Positions 35,353 through 43,828 of a stretch of DNA of 64,000 nucleotides are shown in pieces. The notes below the pieces were generated by a model that was not told the origin of the DNA, made no database searches, and saw only the letters and a program-made list of their open reading frames with translations. This DNA is from Spirochaetaceae bacterium (GTDB lineage: Bacteria > Spirochaetota > Spirochaetia > WTKD01): NCBI GenBank assembly GCA_011524535.1, contig WTKD01000005.1, forward strand, positions 62,001-126,000. The letters are read 5' to 3'. The translations under genes were made by a program, and so were the position numbers. Position 1 is the stretch's first letter, and every line of letters starts with the position of its first letter.

Positions 35353-35967
35353 TTACTTATTGTATTCTTCAAACATTTCAGATATCCAATTCCAATTTAT
35401 GATATTGAAAAAAGCTTCTATATAATCAGGACGTTTGTTCTGGTATTTTAGATAATACGCATGCTCCCAAACATCTAAGGCAAGATAAGGGCTGGAAACA
35501 CCATCTCTACCGATAAATTCCTGATTCGCTGTTGTTTGAACGGTGAATTTCCCATCTTTCCAAACCAACCATGCCCATCCACTACCAAAAAGACCTGCAG
35601 CCTTGCTTGAAAATTCAGATTTGAATGCATCATAGCTACCGAAATCACGATCAATACTTTGCTTTAGCTTTCCACTCGGTTTTTGATTTTCTTCGGGACT
35701 AAGCATCATCCAAAACATATAGTGATTCGTGTAGCCTCCACCAAATTTATTGACTTTTGTCTGTAGATCGGAAGGCAAAGTGCTGTATCGTTCCCATATG
35801 GCGTGCATAGATTCAAGTTCATCTATCTCAGTACCCGCCTTTGCGTCATTTAGTTTGGAAATATATCCTTTGTAATGTTTCTCATAATGTATTTCCATTG
35901 TCTTGGCATCAAAATAAGGCTCCAAGGCATCAAATTTGTAGGGAAGTGCGTCAGCTTTAAATAACAT
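35353..35967 (-). CDS. sodA: Superoxide dismutase, Fe/Mn family, probably Mn-type
   Basis: The enzyme dismutates superoxide. The start at 35967 is supported by GAGGAG five bases upstream; the frame is open further upstream but that part has the promoter in it. The 204-residue protein has metal ligands H27, H82, D165 and H169. Gln149 in TTANQE, with GGGYTNH at the other active-site position, is the arrangement of Mn enzymes; iron enzymes place this Gln at the earlier site. Spirochaetes such as treponemes often lack SOD or use other defences, so its presence suggests regular exposure to oxygen. First gene of the sod-suf-gpm-troR unit. Confidence 0.93.
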   Translation of the reverse strand: MLFKADALPYKFDALEPYFDAKTMEIHYEKHYKGYISKLNDAKAGTEIDELESMHAIWERYSTLPSDLQTKVNKFGGGYTNHYMFWMMLSPEENQKPSGKLKQSIDRDFGSYDAFKSEFSSKAAGLFGSGWAWLVWKDGKFTVQTTANQEFIGRDGVSSPYLALDVWEHAYYLKYQNKRPDYIEAFFNIINWNWISEMFEEYNK

Positions 35968-36000
35968 GGTTTCTCCTCGATTTATAAGTAAATATGGTGT

Positions 36001-36029
36001 ATGGTACGTCCTATGATCTCGCTTGTCAA
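36001..36029 (-). promoter_or_regulatory. Consensus promoter of the sod-suf-gpm-troR unit
   Basis: On the minus strand TTGACA (36029-36024) and TACCAT (36006-36001) are 17 bases apart, giving a leader of about 27 bases before the sod start codon. No clear TroR-like operator palindrome is visible over it. Confidence 0.72.
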
Positions 36030-36114
36030 GAGAACCGATCACCCAAGCAATCAAGGGAAAATGAAATAACTACAGATAAGTTCCAAGCTATATATCGCTG
36101 TCTACTATGACACG

Positions 36115-36144
36115 AAAAACATTGCTCAAGAGATTGGCGCAATG
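36115..36144 (-). terminator. Candidate intrinsic terminator of dacA
   Basis: CATTGC (minus 36144-36139) pairs with GCAATG (36125-36120) across a 13-base loop that includes the dacA stop, followed by TTTTT (36119-36115). The stem is short, so termination may be partial. Confidence 0.5.
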
Positions 36145-37382
36145 CGTACAATTCCTCGATACGCAGGTTCCGGAATCATCAAACGTCTTAACCAAAACCA
36201 AATATTTTTCCACCAGGGGGCTCGTTCGACTCTCTCTTTAGCTGTTAGAGAAGCGACTCGGTGCGAGTTCCCATCTATCATGGCATACATATGCGCAATG
36301 ATTTCCCCTTTGTCTACGGGAGCACTTACAAACTCAGGGGTATCAATGGATAGTTCTGGTGAAATAATTTGACTCTTGTGAAGATACAAGGTCGAAGGAA
36401 AATCCATATTTGTAGGTGCTCCGGACGCTGGACCTCCATCAATAGTTATAAGAGGGTCTTGCATAGATATGCCATACAATTGAAATTGTTCGAAAGCGCT
36501 GTCCATCAATTGAACAGCCTGTTCATGCCTAAATCGATACCCTATCTCTCTTGTTTCGGCCTCAATCCCCAGCAAGACAACGATCATTCGTCGCCCGTTT
36601 CGTTTTGCAGAAGCCACAAAAGTATATCCCGCTTCATCCGTATACCCCGTCTTTAATCCATCTGCTCCATCATATTGATCGAGTAAGGTATTCCGATTGT
36701 ATTGCATGATGCCATTTTCGGTGTGTGGAAATTGAAACGATCTCCTGCCAAAAAGTAGTTTTGACATCGCTTCCCACCGCTTGTACATAGACGATGCTAG
36801 AACCATTAACTCACGCGCCGAACTCTTATTTGCACTCCCTAGCCCCGAACTATCGACAAATACGGTCGAATACATTCCAAGCGATTGCGATAATTCATTC
36901 ATTTGCTGAACAAATACCGTAGGAGATCCAGCGATAATCGATGCAATGGCATGCGCAGCATCATTGCCAGAACTTACGGTCAAGCCATAGAGTAAATCTA
37001 ATCCTGTGACGTTTTGATTCGGACCTAGGAACAACAATGAAGATCCCGCCGGTTGAGCATTCGCATACGAAGCAGGACTGATATCAAGAGTTTCGTGCAG
37101 AGAAAAATTTCCTTCTTCTATTGCTTTGAGCGCTACATATACCGTTGCTATTTTTGTGAGTGATGCAATCGAATATAATGAATCGGCATTTTTTTCAAAT
37201 AAAACCAAATTATTGCTGGCATCGTAAACAATGGCACTTTTTGCTCGTAATTCAATATCGATACTTTTGAGATATCCCGGTATCTGGGGCAGCTCTTCAG
37301 CAAAAGTAGCGGTTGCGATAAAAAGAAATACCAGTGGTAATACACAAGCTGCGACGAAAAAAAATCTAGATTTGAATCCCAT
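36126..37382 (-). CDS. dacA: D-alanyl-D-alanine carboxypeptidase (PBP5/DacA family)
   Basis: This periplasmic enzyme trims the terminal D-Ala of peptidoglycan stem peptides. A signal peptide (about 1-28, AFA-type end at TFA-E) is followed by the penicillin-binding motifs S74-LTK77, S138-GN and K244-TG. A C-terminal beta domain follows, and the extreme end APWWKNIWFWLRRLM is aromatic and amphipathic, suited to membrane anchoring as in PBP5. The 418-residue length is normal. The start codon abuts the first possible codon of the divergent glucokinase gene, so promoters must overlap coding sequence. Confidence 0.93.
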   Translation of the reverse strand: MGFKSRFFFVAACVLPLVFLFIATATFAEELPQIPGYLKSIDIELRAKSAIVYDASNNLVLFEKNADSLYSIASLTKIATVYVALKAIEEGNFSLHETLDISPASYANAQPAGSSLLFLGPNQNVTGLDLLYGLTVSSGNDAAHAIASIIAGSPTVFVQQMNELSQSLGMYSTVFVDSSGLGSANKSSARELMVLASSMYKRWEAMSKLLFGRRSFQFPHTENGIMQYNRNTLLDQYDGADGLKTGYTDEAGYTFVASAKRNGRRMIVVLLGIEAETREIGYRFRHEQAVQLMDSAFEQFQLYGISMQDPLITIDGGPASGAPTNMDFPSTLYLHKSQIISPELSIDTPEFVSAPVDKGEIIAHMYAMIDGNSHRVASLTAKERVERAPWWKNIWFWLRRLMIPEPAYRGIVRIAPIS

Positions 37383-37406
37383 ATGTTAGAAATGATACTA
37401 TGCATA

Positions 37407-38447
37407 ATGCAACAAAAACAAATTCTTTGTTGTGATGTGGGGGGCACAAATACGAGTATTGCACTCGTGAGGGTTGAAGGCGATAACTACCACATCGGTG
37501 ACATTCAACGATTCAACACCCAATCGCTTGAGAACCTAGAACAAGCACTCGACATCGTGATTGGAAACCTCGACAGCGCAGGACTTTCCTTGGCCTGTTC
37601 AGGAGCTGGGCATATCATCAATCACGTCTCTCATCTTTCAAATGTGTCATGGAAAATTGATGCCCAAAAGATAGCAAACCACTATAAAATACCAACTCTT
37701 CTGATAAATGACTTTTCTGCACTTGCCTACTCCTTACCAATCATCAAAAACAACGAGCAAACAGTATCGCAATTGCAAACCGGCGAATACGCATCCGACA
37801 ATACGCCCTTATATGTAGTAATTGGATCGGGGACTGGACTGGGCACTGGGGCTTTGATGCACACGAAGGATTCATATGTCGCAATACCTAGTGAGGGTGG
37901 GCATGCCGATGTAATCCCGATGGATGAACAAACTGAGGCATTATTTTCGTATTGGAGAAAAAAACTAGGATCTCCTCCGGGAGCCGAATTCTTTGTTTCC
38001 GGTCCTGGGATTCACAATATTTCGGAATATTTTATCGATTCTGAGTCCTGGGATTCACAAACAATGCTAGAAACCATTCGCAACACAGACAAAAACGACC
38101 GCTCAAAACTGATAACCACTCATATGGATTCTGATCCGCAATGTAAAAATATTTGGGATATATTCCTGAAATTGTTGGCACGTTTTACCGCAACAACGTG
38201 CATGTTTTTTGGATTGCATGTGCACGCCTTCTTGGCTGGCGGTATTATTGCAAAACATGCGCAAACCATCAAATCATCTTCGGTCTTTCAAGACGCGTTT
38301 TGCGAAAATTATACCGAATTGTTCAGAACTTTCTTGAAAAAAATTCCAATTTCCATCATCACCGACTATAACGTATCATTGATTGGAGTTGCACATGCCT
38401 ACATGCATATGGGAGCCAGTGTCCTTCCGGACATACCAAAAAAATAG
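37407..38447 (+). CDS. glk: Glucokinase (Glk family)
   Basis: Phosphorylates glucose with ATP. The product, about 346 residues, shows CCDVGGTNTS (phosphate 1 loop), LLINDFSALAY with the catalytic Asp, the phosphate 2 region GSGTGLGTG and the SEGGHAD segment of Glk-type glucokinases. The start could be ATG at 37407 (chosen, just before the conserved strand) or at 37383, directly abutting dacA. The UDPGP-family gene follows 18 bases downstream on the same strand, so the pair may be co-transcribed for glucose 6-phosphate and nucleotide-sugar supply. Confidence 0.88.
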   Translation: MQQKQILCCDVGGTNTSIALVRVEGDNYHIGDIQRFNTQSLENLEQALDIVIGNLDSAGLSLACSGAGHIINHVSHLSNVSWKIDAQKIANHYKIPTLLINDFSALAYSLPIIKNNEQTVSQLQTGEYASDNTPLYVVIGSGTGLGTGALMHTKDSYVAIPSEGGHADVIPMDEQTEALFSYWRKKLGSPPGAEFFVSGPGIHNISEYFIDSESWDSQTMLETIRNTDKNDRSKLITTHMDSDPQCKNIWDIFLKLLARFTATTCMFFGLHVHAFLAGGIIAKHAQTIKSSSVFQDAFCENYTELFRTFLKKIPISIITDYNVSLIGVAHAYMHMGASVLPDIPKK

Positions 38448-38465
38448 CATGGATACCAAGATACG

Positions 38466-39938
38466 ATGAATTCAGAAGACTTAAAGCAAAAATGTCTAAC
38501 CGCGGGTATCGATTGGGAGCTCACAAACCAATTACTTGAAAAAGTTAATGCAAAATCAATATCTCCCCAGGTCTTCGAACCAGTCGTTCACCATCCAGAC
38601 TTGATGTCGTTGGACCAAGGAATCGATCTCGAGGAAAAGCAGAAAAACGTTCTTCTCCACACCTTTCCGCAAATAAGTCGATTGCCTTATTTACAGACCA
38701 AGGATCCCTTACATTTAGATTCTGAGAAACTTGTAGAGATAGGTACCCTACTGTACCCAACCTATTCCTATGGTATATTAAACGGAGGATCTGCCTCCAG
38801 TTATGCAGATACCACGAAGAACCATTCCTATTCTCCCGAGCTATACGCCATATACGAAGAACTATTCAAAACCTATGCTCCACGCCTGCAAGGTCTACCC
38901 AAGGCCCTTGCTCCCGCTTGGTATACACCAAAAGCCCCTGGCCCGACATTCCTTGAGCTAAAATTCCGCATGATCAAAACCATGTACGAACGGTATGAGC
39001 AGATCACACATAAATACAACATCCCCGTACAAGGGCATCCCGCCCCTTTGTTTCAGATGCTAAACACAAAGAATGCGTCTCATATCCGAAAAGCTCAACA
39101 AGATATCTTAAAAACAGAATTTTGTACAAGCTCCGTATGGGAAGGCAGTATCTACGAAGCAGAGCAAGCATTGATTGCAGCCATCACCCACGAAAAACTT
39201 GGATACCCTCGAAGGGTATTTCAATCTGCGTTCGGTAATAGCGGTGAACCGTATGGATTACCGGGTGGTCATGGACAACAGTTTCATGTGTTACGGAACA
39301 TATACAAGGAATTGTATGCGCAGGGAATTCATTTTGTGAGTATCGGCAATATCGACAATCTCGGTTATACAATCGACCCGAGAATTATTGCATATCTTGC
39401 ATGCACCTCGGTTTGCTCGATCTACGAGTTCAGTCCGCGCACCGCCCTAGATAAAAAGGGAGGTATCCTGGTCACTGACGAACATGGTCGACTGACGTGC
39501 GCTGACATAGGCGTATCTATCGATCCATCCAGTATCTCTCAAATAGAACCAACGTATTTCAACTGCGCAAACGGGTGGTTCAGGCTCTCAGCCTTGCTCG
39601 AAAAGCTTGAGGACATCATAGAAAACCTACCGCTCAGGATCTCGAATCAAAGCAAGGATGCCGGTGACTACGCTCAAATTGAAATGATCACCTGGGAGGC
39701 AATGCCCTATACCCAACCTCTTAAGGTTCTGTGCGTTAAAAAGAAAGACCGACTTTTGTCGGCAAAAATGATTCTTGAGACGTTTATATTGAGTAATATA
39801 CATCTCGAGCGTGTTACCAGCATCTTCCCCTATGCAGCAGAACTAGGGTCATCGATCAGTCAACTGCTCAACACACAGTACAACACTTCACTCGATGAAT
39901 TGTTCACAGAAAAACATAAACACCACGAAACTCCCTAG
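38466..39938 (+). CDS. UDPGP-family nucleotidyltransferase (UTP-sugar-phosphate uridylyltransferase)
   Basis: The 490-residue protein belongs to the eukaryotic-type UDPGP/UAP family, not to bacterial GalU. It has LNGGSASSYAD (the nucleotide loop, where relatives have L-x-G-G-x-G-T-R), the lysine in GLPKAL, GLPGGHGQQF and IGNIDNLGYTIDP, the family's N-V-D-N-L-like motif. It probably makes UDP-glucose or UDP-N-acetylhexosamine. The loop deviates from the consensus, with SSY in place of TRL, which may alter activity. It follows glk closely. A CTCGCCTT/AAGGTGAG hairpin (39948-39966) comes just after the stop. Confidence 0.85.
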   Translation: MNSEDLKQKCLTAGIDWELTNQLLEKVNAKSISPQVFEPVVHHPDLMSLDQGIDLEEKQKNVLLHTFPQISRLPYLQTKDPLHLDSEKLVEIGTLLYPTYSYGILNGGSASSYADTTKNHSYSPELYAIYEELFKTYAPRLQGLPKALAPAWYTPKAPGPTFLELKFRMIKTMYERYEQITHKYNIPVQGHPAPLFQMLNTKNASHIRKAQQDILKTEFCTSSVWEGSIYEAEQALIAAITHEKLGYPRRVFQSAFGNSGEPYGLPGGHGQQFHVLRNIYKELYAQGIHFVSIGNIDNLGYTIDPRIIAYLACTSVCSIYEFSPRTALDKKGGILVTDEHGRLTCADIGVSIDPSSISQIEPTYFNCANGWFRLSALLEKLEDIIENLPLRISNQSKDAGDYAQIEMITWEAMPYTQPLKVLCVKKKDRLLSAKMILETFILSNIHLERVTSIFPYAAELGSSISQLLNTQYNTSLDELFTEKHKHHETP

Positions 39939-40298
39939 CGAACGGCACTCGCCTTCACAAGGTGAGCTGGTTAGCCCAAAAACGCAAGAAACACACAACA
40001 AACAGGCATCCGCAAACGACCTTTGTATCACATATATTCTCACAACTAGATCAACGACTGCGCTGCAGTCTTGTGTTATAAAGTGATACAAGCATTAAAA
40101 CTTAACCCATGGTATGTCTACTTGTTTGATTCGAACACTCAACTCCAACATCATTCCTTTTTTACCGCAGAGTGACCATGTCTAGCACTTTTTTATCCAT
40201 GAATACAATTGCCGCGACAAAGCATTGCTTGTAAAGCTCCACACACCCGTCCTGCCGACCTCCCCAACCCTGGTCGATTACCAATCACAGTCTCTATA
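39939..40298. other. Gene-free convergent intergenic region
   Basis: No ORF with protein-like character lies in these 360 bases. Visible elements are the hairpin at 39948-39966 (one G-T pair, no T tract) and a 9-bp inverted repeat, TTGTATCAC at 40023-40031 and GTGATACAA at 40083-40091, 51 bases apart. I see no promoter or tRNA. It is the junction between the plus-strand uridylyltransferase and the minus-strand lipoprotein gene. Confidence 0.4.
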
Positions 40299-41489
40299 TT
40301 ATTCTGTTTCTGTCTGCCAGAAGAGGACGGGCCAAACAGCATCACCTCTAAATACCCAGGTAGGATCGATTGCCGGGTTTGTATTGCGTTCTCCGGTAAA
40401 ATCAAATCCAGCAAATTGAGCTTGCAGATTCTCTTTGTCGGTTCCTAGCAGATCTATTTCAGAGAGTAACGTTATTCCAGCAACAACTCCACCGTTTCCG
40501 ATTGCCGGGACATTAACTGTATTCCTATCTTCATTGACAAAAGTTTGCTCTTTACCATAGACATTGGAGATGGTAGTCCCCATTACTATTGCATTCCACC
40601 CAATCAACCCGCCTACTACCTCCCATTCACCGGTAACAGCGGCATTCACGTAGCTCTTTTCGATCGTTACATCGCCATTTGTTATTCCAATCAACCCACC
40701 CACCTGGGCATGACCAGAAACAGTGCCACTCACATAGCTCTTTTCGATCGTTACATCGCCATTTGTTATTCCAATCAACCCACCCACCTGGACATGACCA
40801 AAAACATCACCGTTCACAAAACTCTCTTTGATGGTAGTCGTCCCAATATTCATTCCAACCAACCCACCCACCGCGTCACGACCAAAAACATCACCGCTCA
40901 CAGAGCTCTTTTCAATCGTTACATCATCATCAAATCCAGCCAACCCTCCCACAATTGAGCCTCCTGTTATAGAAACACTACGTAAATGAACATTCCTGAA
41001 CGTTGCACCATCTGCACCAGAAAACAACCCAACCTCATCTTCATCTGGTCTGTTGATTACCAGATCAATGATTGCATGCCCGTCTCCGTCAAAGGTCCCG
41101 GTAAATTGGCGCTCGATTGTACCAATCGACTGAAACCCTGCAGACTTCGCGTATGATTCACTCTCCTTGCCACTGGGAACATTACTTCTACTAGGAAATC
41201 GTATGTCATCAGTCAATCGATACTCTGCATCAGCAGGGGCTCCTGCTTCCCCAAAATTTGCACTCAGAAATTCAAGATCACGCCACGTCCCAATAAGATA
41301 TACGTTATTGCCTCTTGTAAGCGCTGTTGTCTCTTCTATTGCCCAAAGCTCTGGCCCAGAACTAGCACCATCGCCTTGATTGTCACCACTCCCTCCCGAT
41401 AAACCAACGCTCCCACAGGCTCCTATGCCAACGACGACACCTATAAAAACACCAATTATGCCCCATCTATATATCATTCGACTCTTCAT
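40299..41489 (-). CDS. GLUG-repeat surface lipoprotein
   Basis: A 396-residue predicted lipoprotein: signal segment 1-24 ends in GIGA-C25. A Gly/Ser-rich stalk follows, then a conserved-looking domain (about 50-170) and GLUG repeats with the pattern VGGL[VI]G-x-N-x8-S[YF]V-x-G-x-V (about 180-300). Repeats of this type occur in bacterial surface and adhesin-like proteins. The DNA of two repeats is nearly identical (84-bp units). The start has AGGAG upstream and shares TAATG with the dcd stop, an odd pairing of a surface protein with a nucleotide enzyme. Exact function unknown. Confidence 0.85.
   Translation of the reverse strand: MKSRMIYRWGIIGVFIGVVVGIGACGSVGLSGGSGDNQGDGASSGPELWAIEETTALTRGNNVYLIGTWRDLEFLSANFGEAGAPADAEYRLTDDIRFPSRSNVPSGKESESYAKSAGFQSIGTIERQFTGTFDGDGHAIIDLVINRPDEDEVGLFSGADGATFRNVHLRSVSITGGSIVGGLAGFDDDVTIEKSSVSGDVFGRDAVGGLVGMNIGTTTIKESFVNGDVFGHVQVGGLIGITNGDVTIEKSYVSGTVSGHAQVGGLIGITNGDVTIEKSYVNAAVTGEWEVVGGLIGWNAIVMGTTISNVYGKEQTFVNEDRNTVNVPAIGNGGVVAGITLLSEIDLLGTDKENLQAQFAGFDFTGERNTNPAIDPTWVFRGDAVWPVLFWQTETE
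40651..40818. repeat. Two tandem 84-bp direct repeats within the GLUG gene
   Basis: Units 40651-40734 and 40735-40818 share 57 consecutive identical bases at their start, one mismatch, then a further identical octamer. Each unit equals 28 codons, so gain or loss keeps the reading frame. Confidence 0.9.
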
Positions 41490-42010
41490 TACAAAAACTC
41501 CTGAAACAATTTGCTGGGAGAAGGATCCTGGCTATGCTGATACTTCCCCGTATTGTCGTACAATTCGTATGACCCTTGTATCGTATGATAAAAAATTTGA
41601 CAGATTTTGACAAATGGATATATTTTGAGGGGCTTTACGCAATACATTTCCAATGTCCATTTTCCAGAAAATCCAACATCTCCAAATCCCGCCGAAACAT
41701 GAATAAATAAGCCAAGCCGACCTATAGAAGATCGTCCTTCAAGCATTGGAACATATCGCTTTGTTTCCGTATGCTCATAGGTTTGCCCAAGATAGAGGGT
41801 ATTTGGTTCGAGTAAAAAACCACCCTCTGGTATAGTCATCTTCTTGACTGGCTCTTCTTTGCGCATATCAAGCACATCCGAGGTGTACACATAGAGCGTG
41901 TTATCCAATCTAAGATTATAGCTATTCGGATTTATCTGAGATGGTTCAAAAGGATCTATAATTATGCTTTCACCGATCTCTCTAGAAATCTCTTTTCCAG
42001 AAAGAATCAT
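41489..42010 (-). CDS. dcd: dCTP deaminase
   Basis: Dcd deaminates dCTP to dUTP for thymidylate synthesis. The 173-residue protein has NPNSYNLRLDN, the substrate-binding EGRSSIGRLGLFIH, AGFGDVGFSG and the catalytic glutamate in WTLEM. Length and motifs are normal. It starts three bases after the small basic gene at 42014 and shares TAATG with the lipoprotein gene. A promoter before the small gene probably drives all three. Confidence 0.94.
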   Translation of the reverse strand: MILSGKEISREIGESIIIDPFEPSQINPNSYNLRLDNTLYVYTSDVLDMRKEEPVKKMTIPEGGFLLEPNTLYLGQTYEHTETKRYVPMLEGRSSIGRLGLFIHVSAGFGDVGFSGKWTLEMYCVKPLKIYPFVKICQIFYHTIQGSYELYDNTGKYQHSQDPSPSKLFQEFL

Positions 42011-42013
42011 CGC

Positions 42014-42181
42014 TTACATCAGATCGCGAGGTCTTCGAGCTTTGTTGCCACTTTTTTCACAAGTTGCGTAATAAGTAAGACGACCATTCTTGAAGAGCCC
42101 CTTCATGACTATCTTGCCACCCCAACGGCTTGTCAATTCTTTTTCGCCTACGCGTCTTGCATTTTTTGAAACTTTAGACAT
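42014..42181 (-). CDS. Small basic protein, 55 residues, unrecognised
   Basis: An ATG at 42181 is preceded by AAGG seven bases upstream and encodes a 55-residue, strongly basic, Lys/Arg-rich peptide beginning MSKVSKNARR and ending KARRPRDLM, with a single cysteine. It has the look of a ribosomal or RNA-binding protein but matches none I know (not L28, L32, L33, L34, L36 or THX). It sits between a FolB-like gene and dcd, three bases before the latter. A TATACT box at about 42206-42211 on the minus strand could be its -10. I consider it a real gene because of the ribosome site, tight spacing and protein-like composition. Confidence 0.75.
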   Translation of the reverse strand: MSKVSKNARRVGEKELTSRWGGKIVMKGLFKNGRLTYYATCEKSGNKARRPRDLM

Positions 42182-42263
42182 GTTATACCTTCTTTTACCT
42201 TTTTAGAGTATACCGTTCTGAAACATTGTACAAGAATCTTCGAATTTATCCACAGTCTACCCG

Positions 42264-42665
42264 CTATTCTTCTGATCCATTCATGACTTTTACCCTACTC
42301 AGACCCACTCGATACTTTCCATAAAATTTACCGCGTTTTATAATACGGACACTTAACTCTTTTGGATACTTACATAGAGGATTTAATCCATCGAATAATG
42401 CTGACACAGCGGTTTCTATCAAGAAATAACGCCCCGAACGTAGGGTCTTTCTGATATAAGACGCGAGCATCGTATAATCAATTGTTTTATTCAAATCATC
42501 AATGGTAATCGGTGCATAATTCTGTGCAATAGTACAGCGCAGGGCAACACTCAGTCTCTGAGGTATTATTCGCTCCCACCAATACACCCCAATATGGCAC
42601 CAAACACGAAGCTCGACAATTTCTAAATCAAGGTAATACTTTTCGGGCATATCGGTGATTCTCAT
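42264..42665 (-). CDS. FolB-like dihydroneopterin aldolase / epimerase family protein
   Basis: A 133-residue protein of the tunnelling-fold FolB family, which acts on dihydroneopterin in folate synthesis. The pattern LEIVELRVWCHIGVYWWERIIPQRLSV (strand, G-[IV]-x-x-x-E, Q) and IDYTMLASYIRKTL match FolB. The length is near the FolB norm of 120. The start is uncertain: ATG at 42665 was chosen, with a TTG at 42698 and an ATG at 42650 as alternatives. No other folate gene is adjacent. The WW where FolB usually has other residues is unusual. Confidence 0.7.
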   Translation of the reverse strand: MRITDMPEKYYLDLEIVELRVWCHIGVYWWERIIPQRLSVALRCTIAQNYAPITIDDLNKTIDYTMLASYIRKTLRSGRYFLIETAVSALFDGLNPLCKYPKELSVRIIKRGKFYGKYRVGLSRVKVMNGSEE

Positions 42666-42739
42666 CTTTTTCTTCTCTTCGAATATCTTTTTGCTCAAAC
42701 ACGAAGGTTGAGTGATCCATACACTACCAAAGTCATCTG

Positions 42740-43819
42740 TTAATAAAACACAATATCGCTTGGCCTTGCGATCAATTTTTTGTTATTGCCAAGATTCTCA
42801 GCGATTGTCTCAGAATGACGTCCCAAAACGCTTCTCAGTTCGGAGCTGCTCAAGACCGTTACCAGTTTTGCTTGATCGTTCACGGCCAAGACCGCCCCAG
42901 CAGGAAATTCCCCTTCAACAGCTTTCAGGCCACTGGGCAACAAGCTTTTTTTCGCCTTGATCGCGTCAATAGCGCCGCCATCGACAGTAAGATGCCCCTG
43001 TGCAATGCTTTGTAGTATCCACCTTTTGCGACTAGAAATTCTTTTTTCTGATAGTATGCGTGTGCCAATCGATTCACCCTGCATTATTCTTTTTAGAACA
43101 GCCTCTGCCCTTCCATCTGCAATAATCGTGTCGCATTGGGCTCTGCTTGCTAGTGAGGCAGCCTCAAGTTTTGAACGCATTCCACCAACAGCATATTTAT
43201 TATTTGTCGATTTTGCCGCTTCCCAGTCGAATGCAGACAATGAATTTATCCGATCAATTTTTTTTGCATCCTTGTCGGTTTTCGGGTTGTCTGTGTAAAC
43301 GCCATCTATGTCGCTGAGCAAAACAAGCAAATCGGCATCTATTTTTGAGGCAAGCAATGCGGACAATATATCATTATCTCCAAAGCCCTCATCTATCTCA
43401 CTCGTAGAAACACTATCATTACCGTTACAAATCGGCAAAACATTCTGGGCTCCTAACAAAGTTTCAAGATTTGTACGCAATGCCAAAAAGGATTTTCGTT
43501 CGTTGAAGGCAGAACGACTAAACAAAAGCTGTGCGGTGAGGATGCCGTGGCGCTCGAACGTACTCCGATAGGTTTGCATCAAAAATGGCTGACCAATCGA
43601 AGCAGCGGCCTGCCTGTATGCTATGCTGTTTATCTCTTCGCTGATACCCAGCATCTTTTTCCCGAGCCCTATAGCTCCCGAGGATACGAGGATGACCTGT
43701 AAACGCTTTTCTCGCATCGCCCAGGCGATTTGACCGCAAAGATTTTCTATATACCCTTCGTCAACTCCCTTCTGGGCCCTCAAAGTATTAGTGCCAACCT
43801 TTACAACGATCCGCTGCAT
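42740..43819 (-). CDS. proB: Glutamate 5-kinase with PUA domain
   Basis: ProB phosphorylates glutamate, the first step of proline synthesis. The kinase domain has VVKVGTNTL at 5-13, VSSGAIGLGKK, ICNGNDSVS, FGDNDILSALLA, LSDIDGVYTDNP and GGMRSKLEAA. A C-terminal PUA domain (about 265-350) is present, as in E. coli ProB. It lies ten bases after proA on the same strand, so the order proA-proB is reversed relative to many bacteria. The start is the second position before the first strand, which is normal. Confidence 0.95.
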   Translation of the reverse strand: MQRIVVKVGTNTLRAQKGVDEGYIENLCGQIAWAMREKRLQVILVSSGAIGLGKKMLGISEEINSIAYRQAAASIGQPFLMQTYRSTFERHGILTAQLLFSRSAFNERKSFLALRTNLETLLGAQNVLPICNGNDSVSTSEIDEGFGDNDILSALLASKIDADLLVLLSDIDGVYTDNPKTDKDAKKIDRINSLSAFDWEAAKSTNNKYAVGGMRSKLEAASLASRAQCDTIIADGRAEAVLKRIMQGESIGTRILSEKRISSRKRWILQSIAQGHLTVDGGAIDAIKAKKSLLPSGLKAVEGEFPAGAVLAVNDQAKLVTVLSSSELRSVLGRHSETIAENLGNNKKLIARPSDIVFY

Positions 43820-43828
43820 AAAAAAATC

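Noticed and set aside
40651-40818. CRISPR array
   Set aside because: The units are tandem, in-frame coding repeats without spacers and no cas gene is present.
40545-40958. 137-residue plus-strand ORF opposite the GLUG repeats
   Set aside because: It is an antisense shadow made periodic by the 84-bp repeats of the lipoprotein gene.
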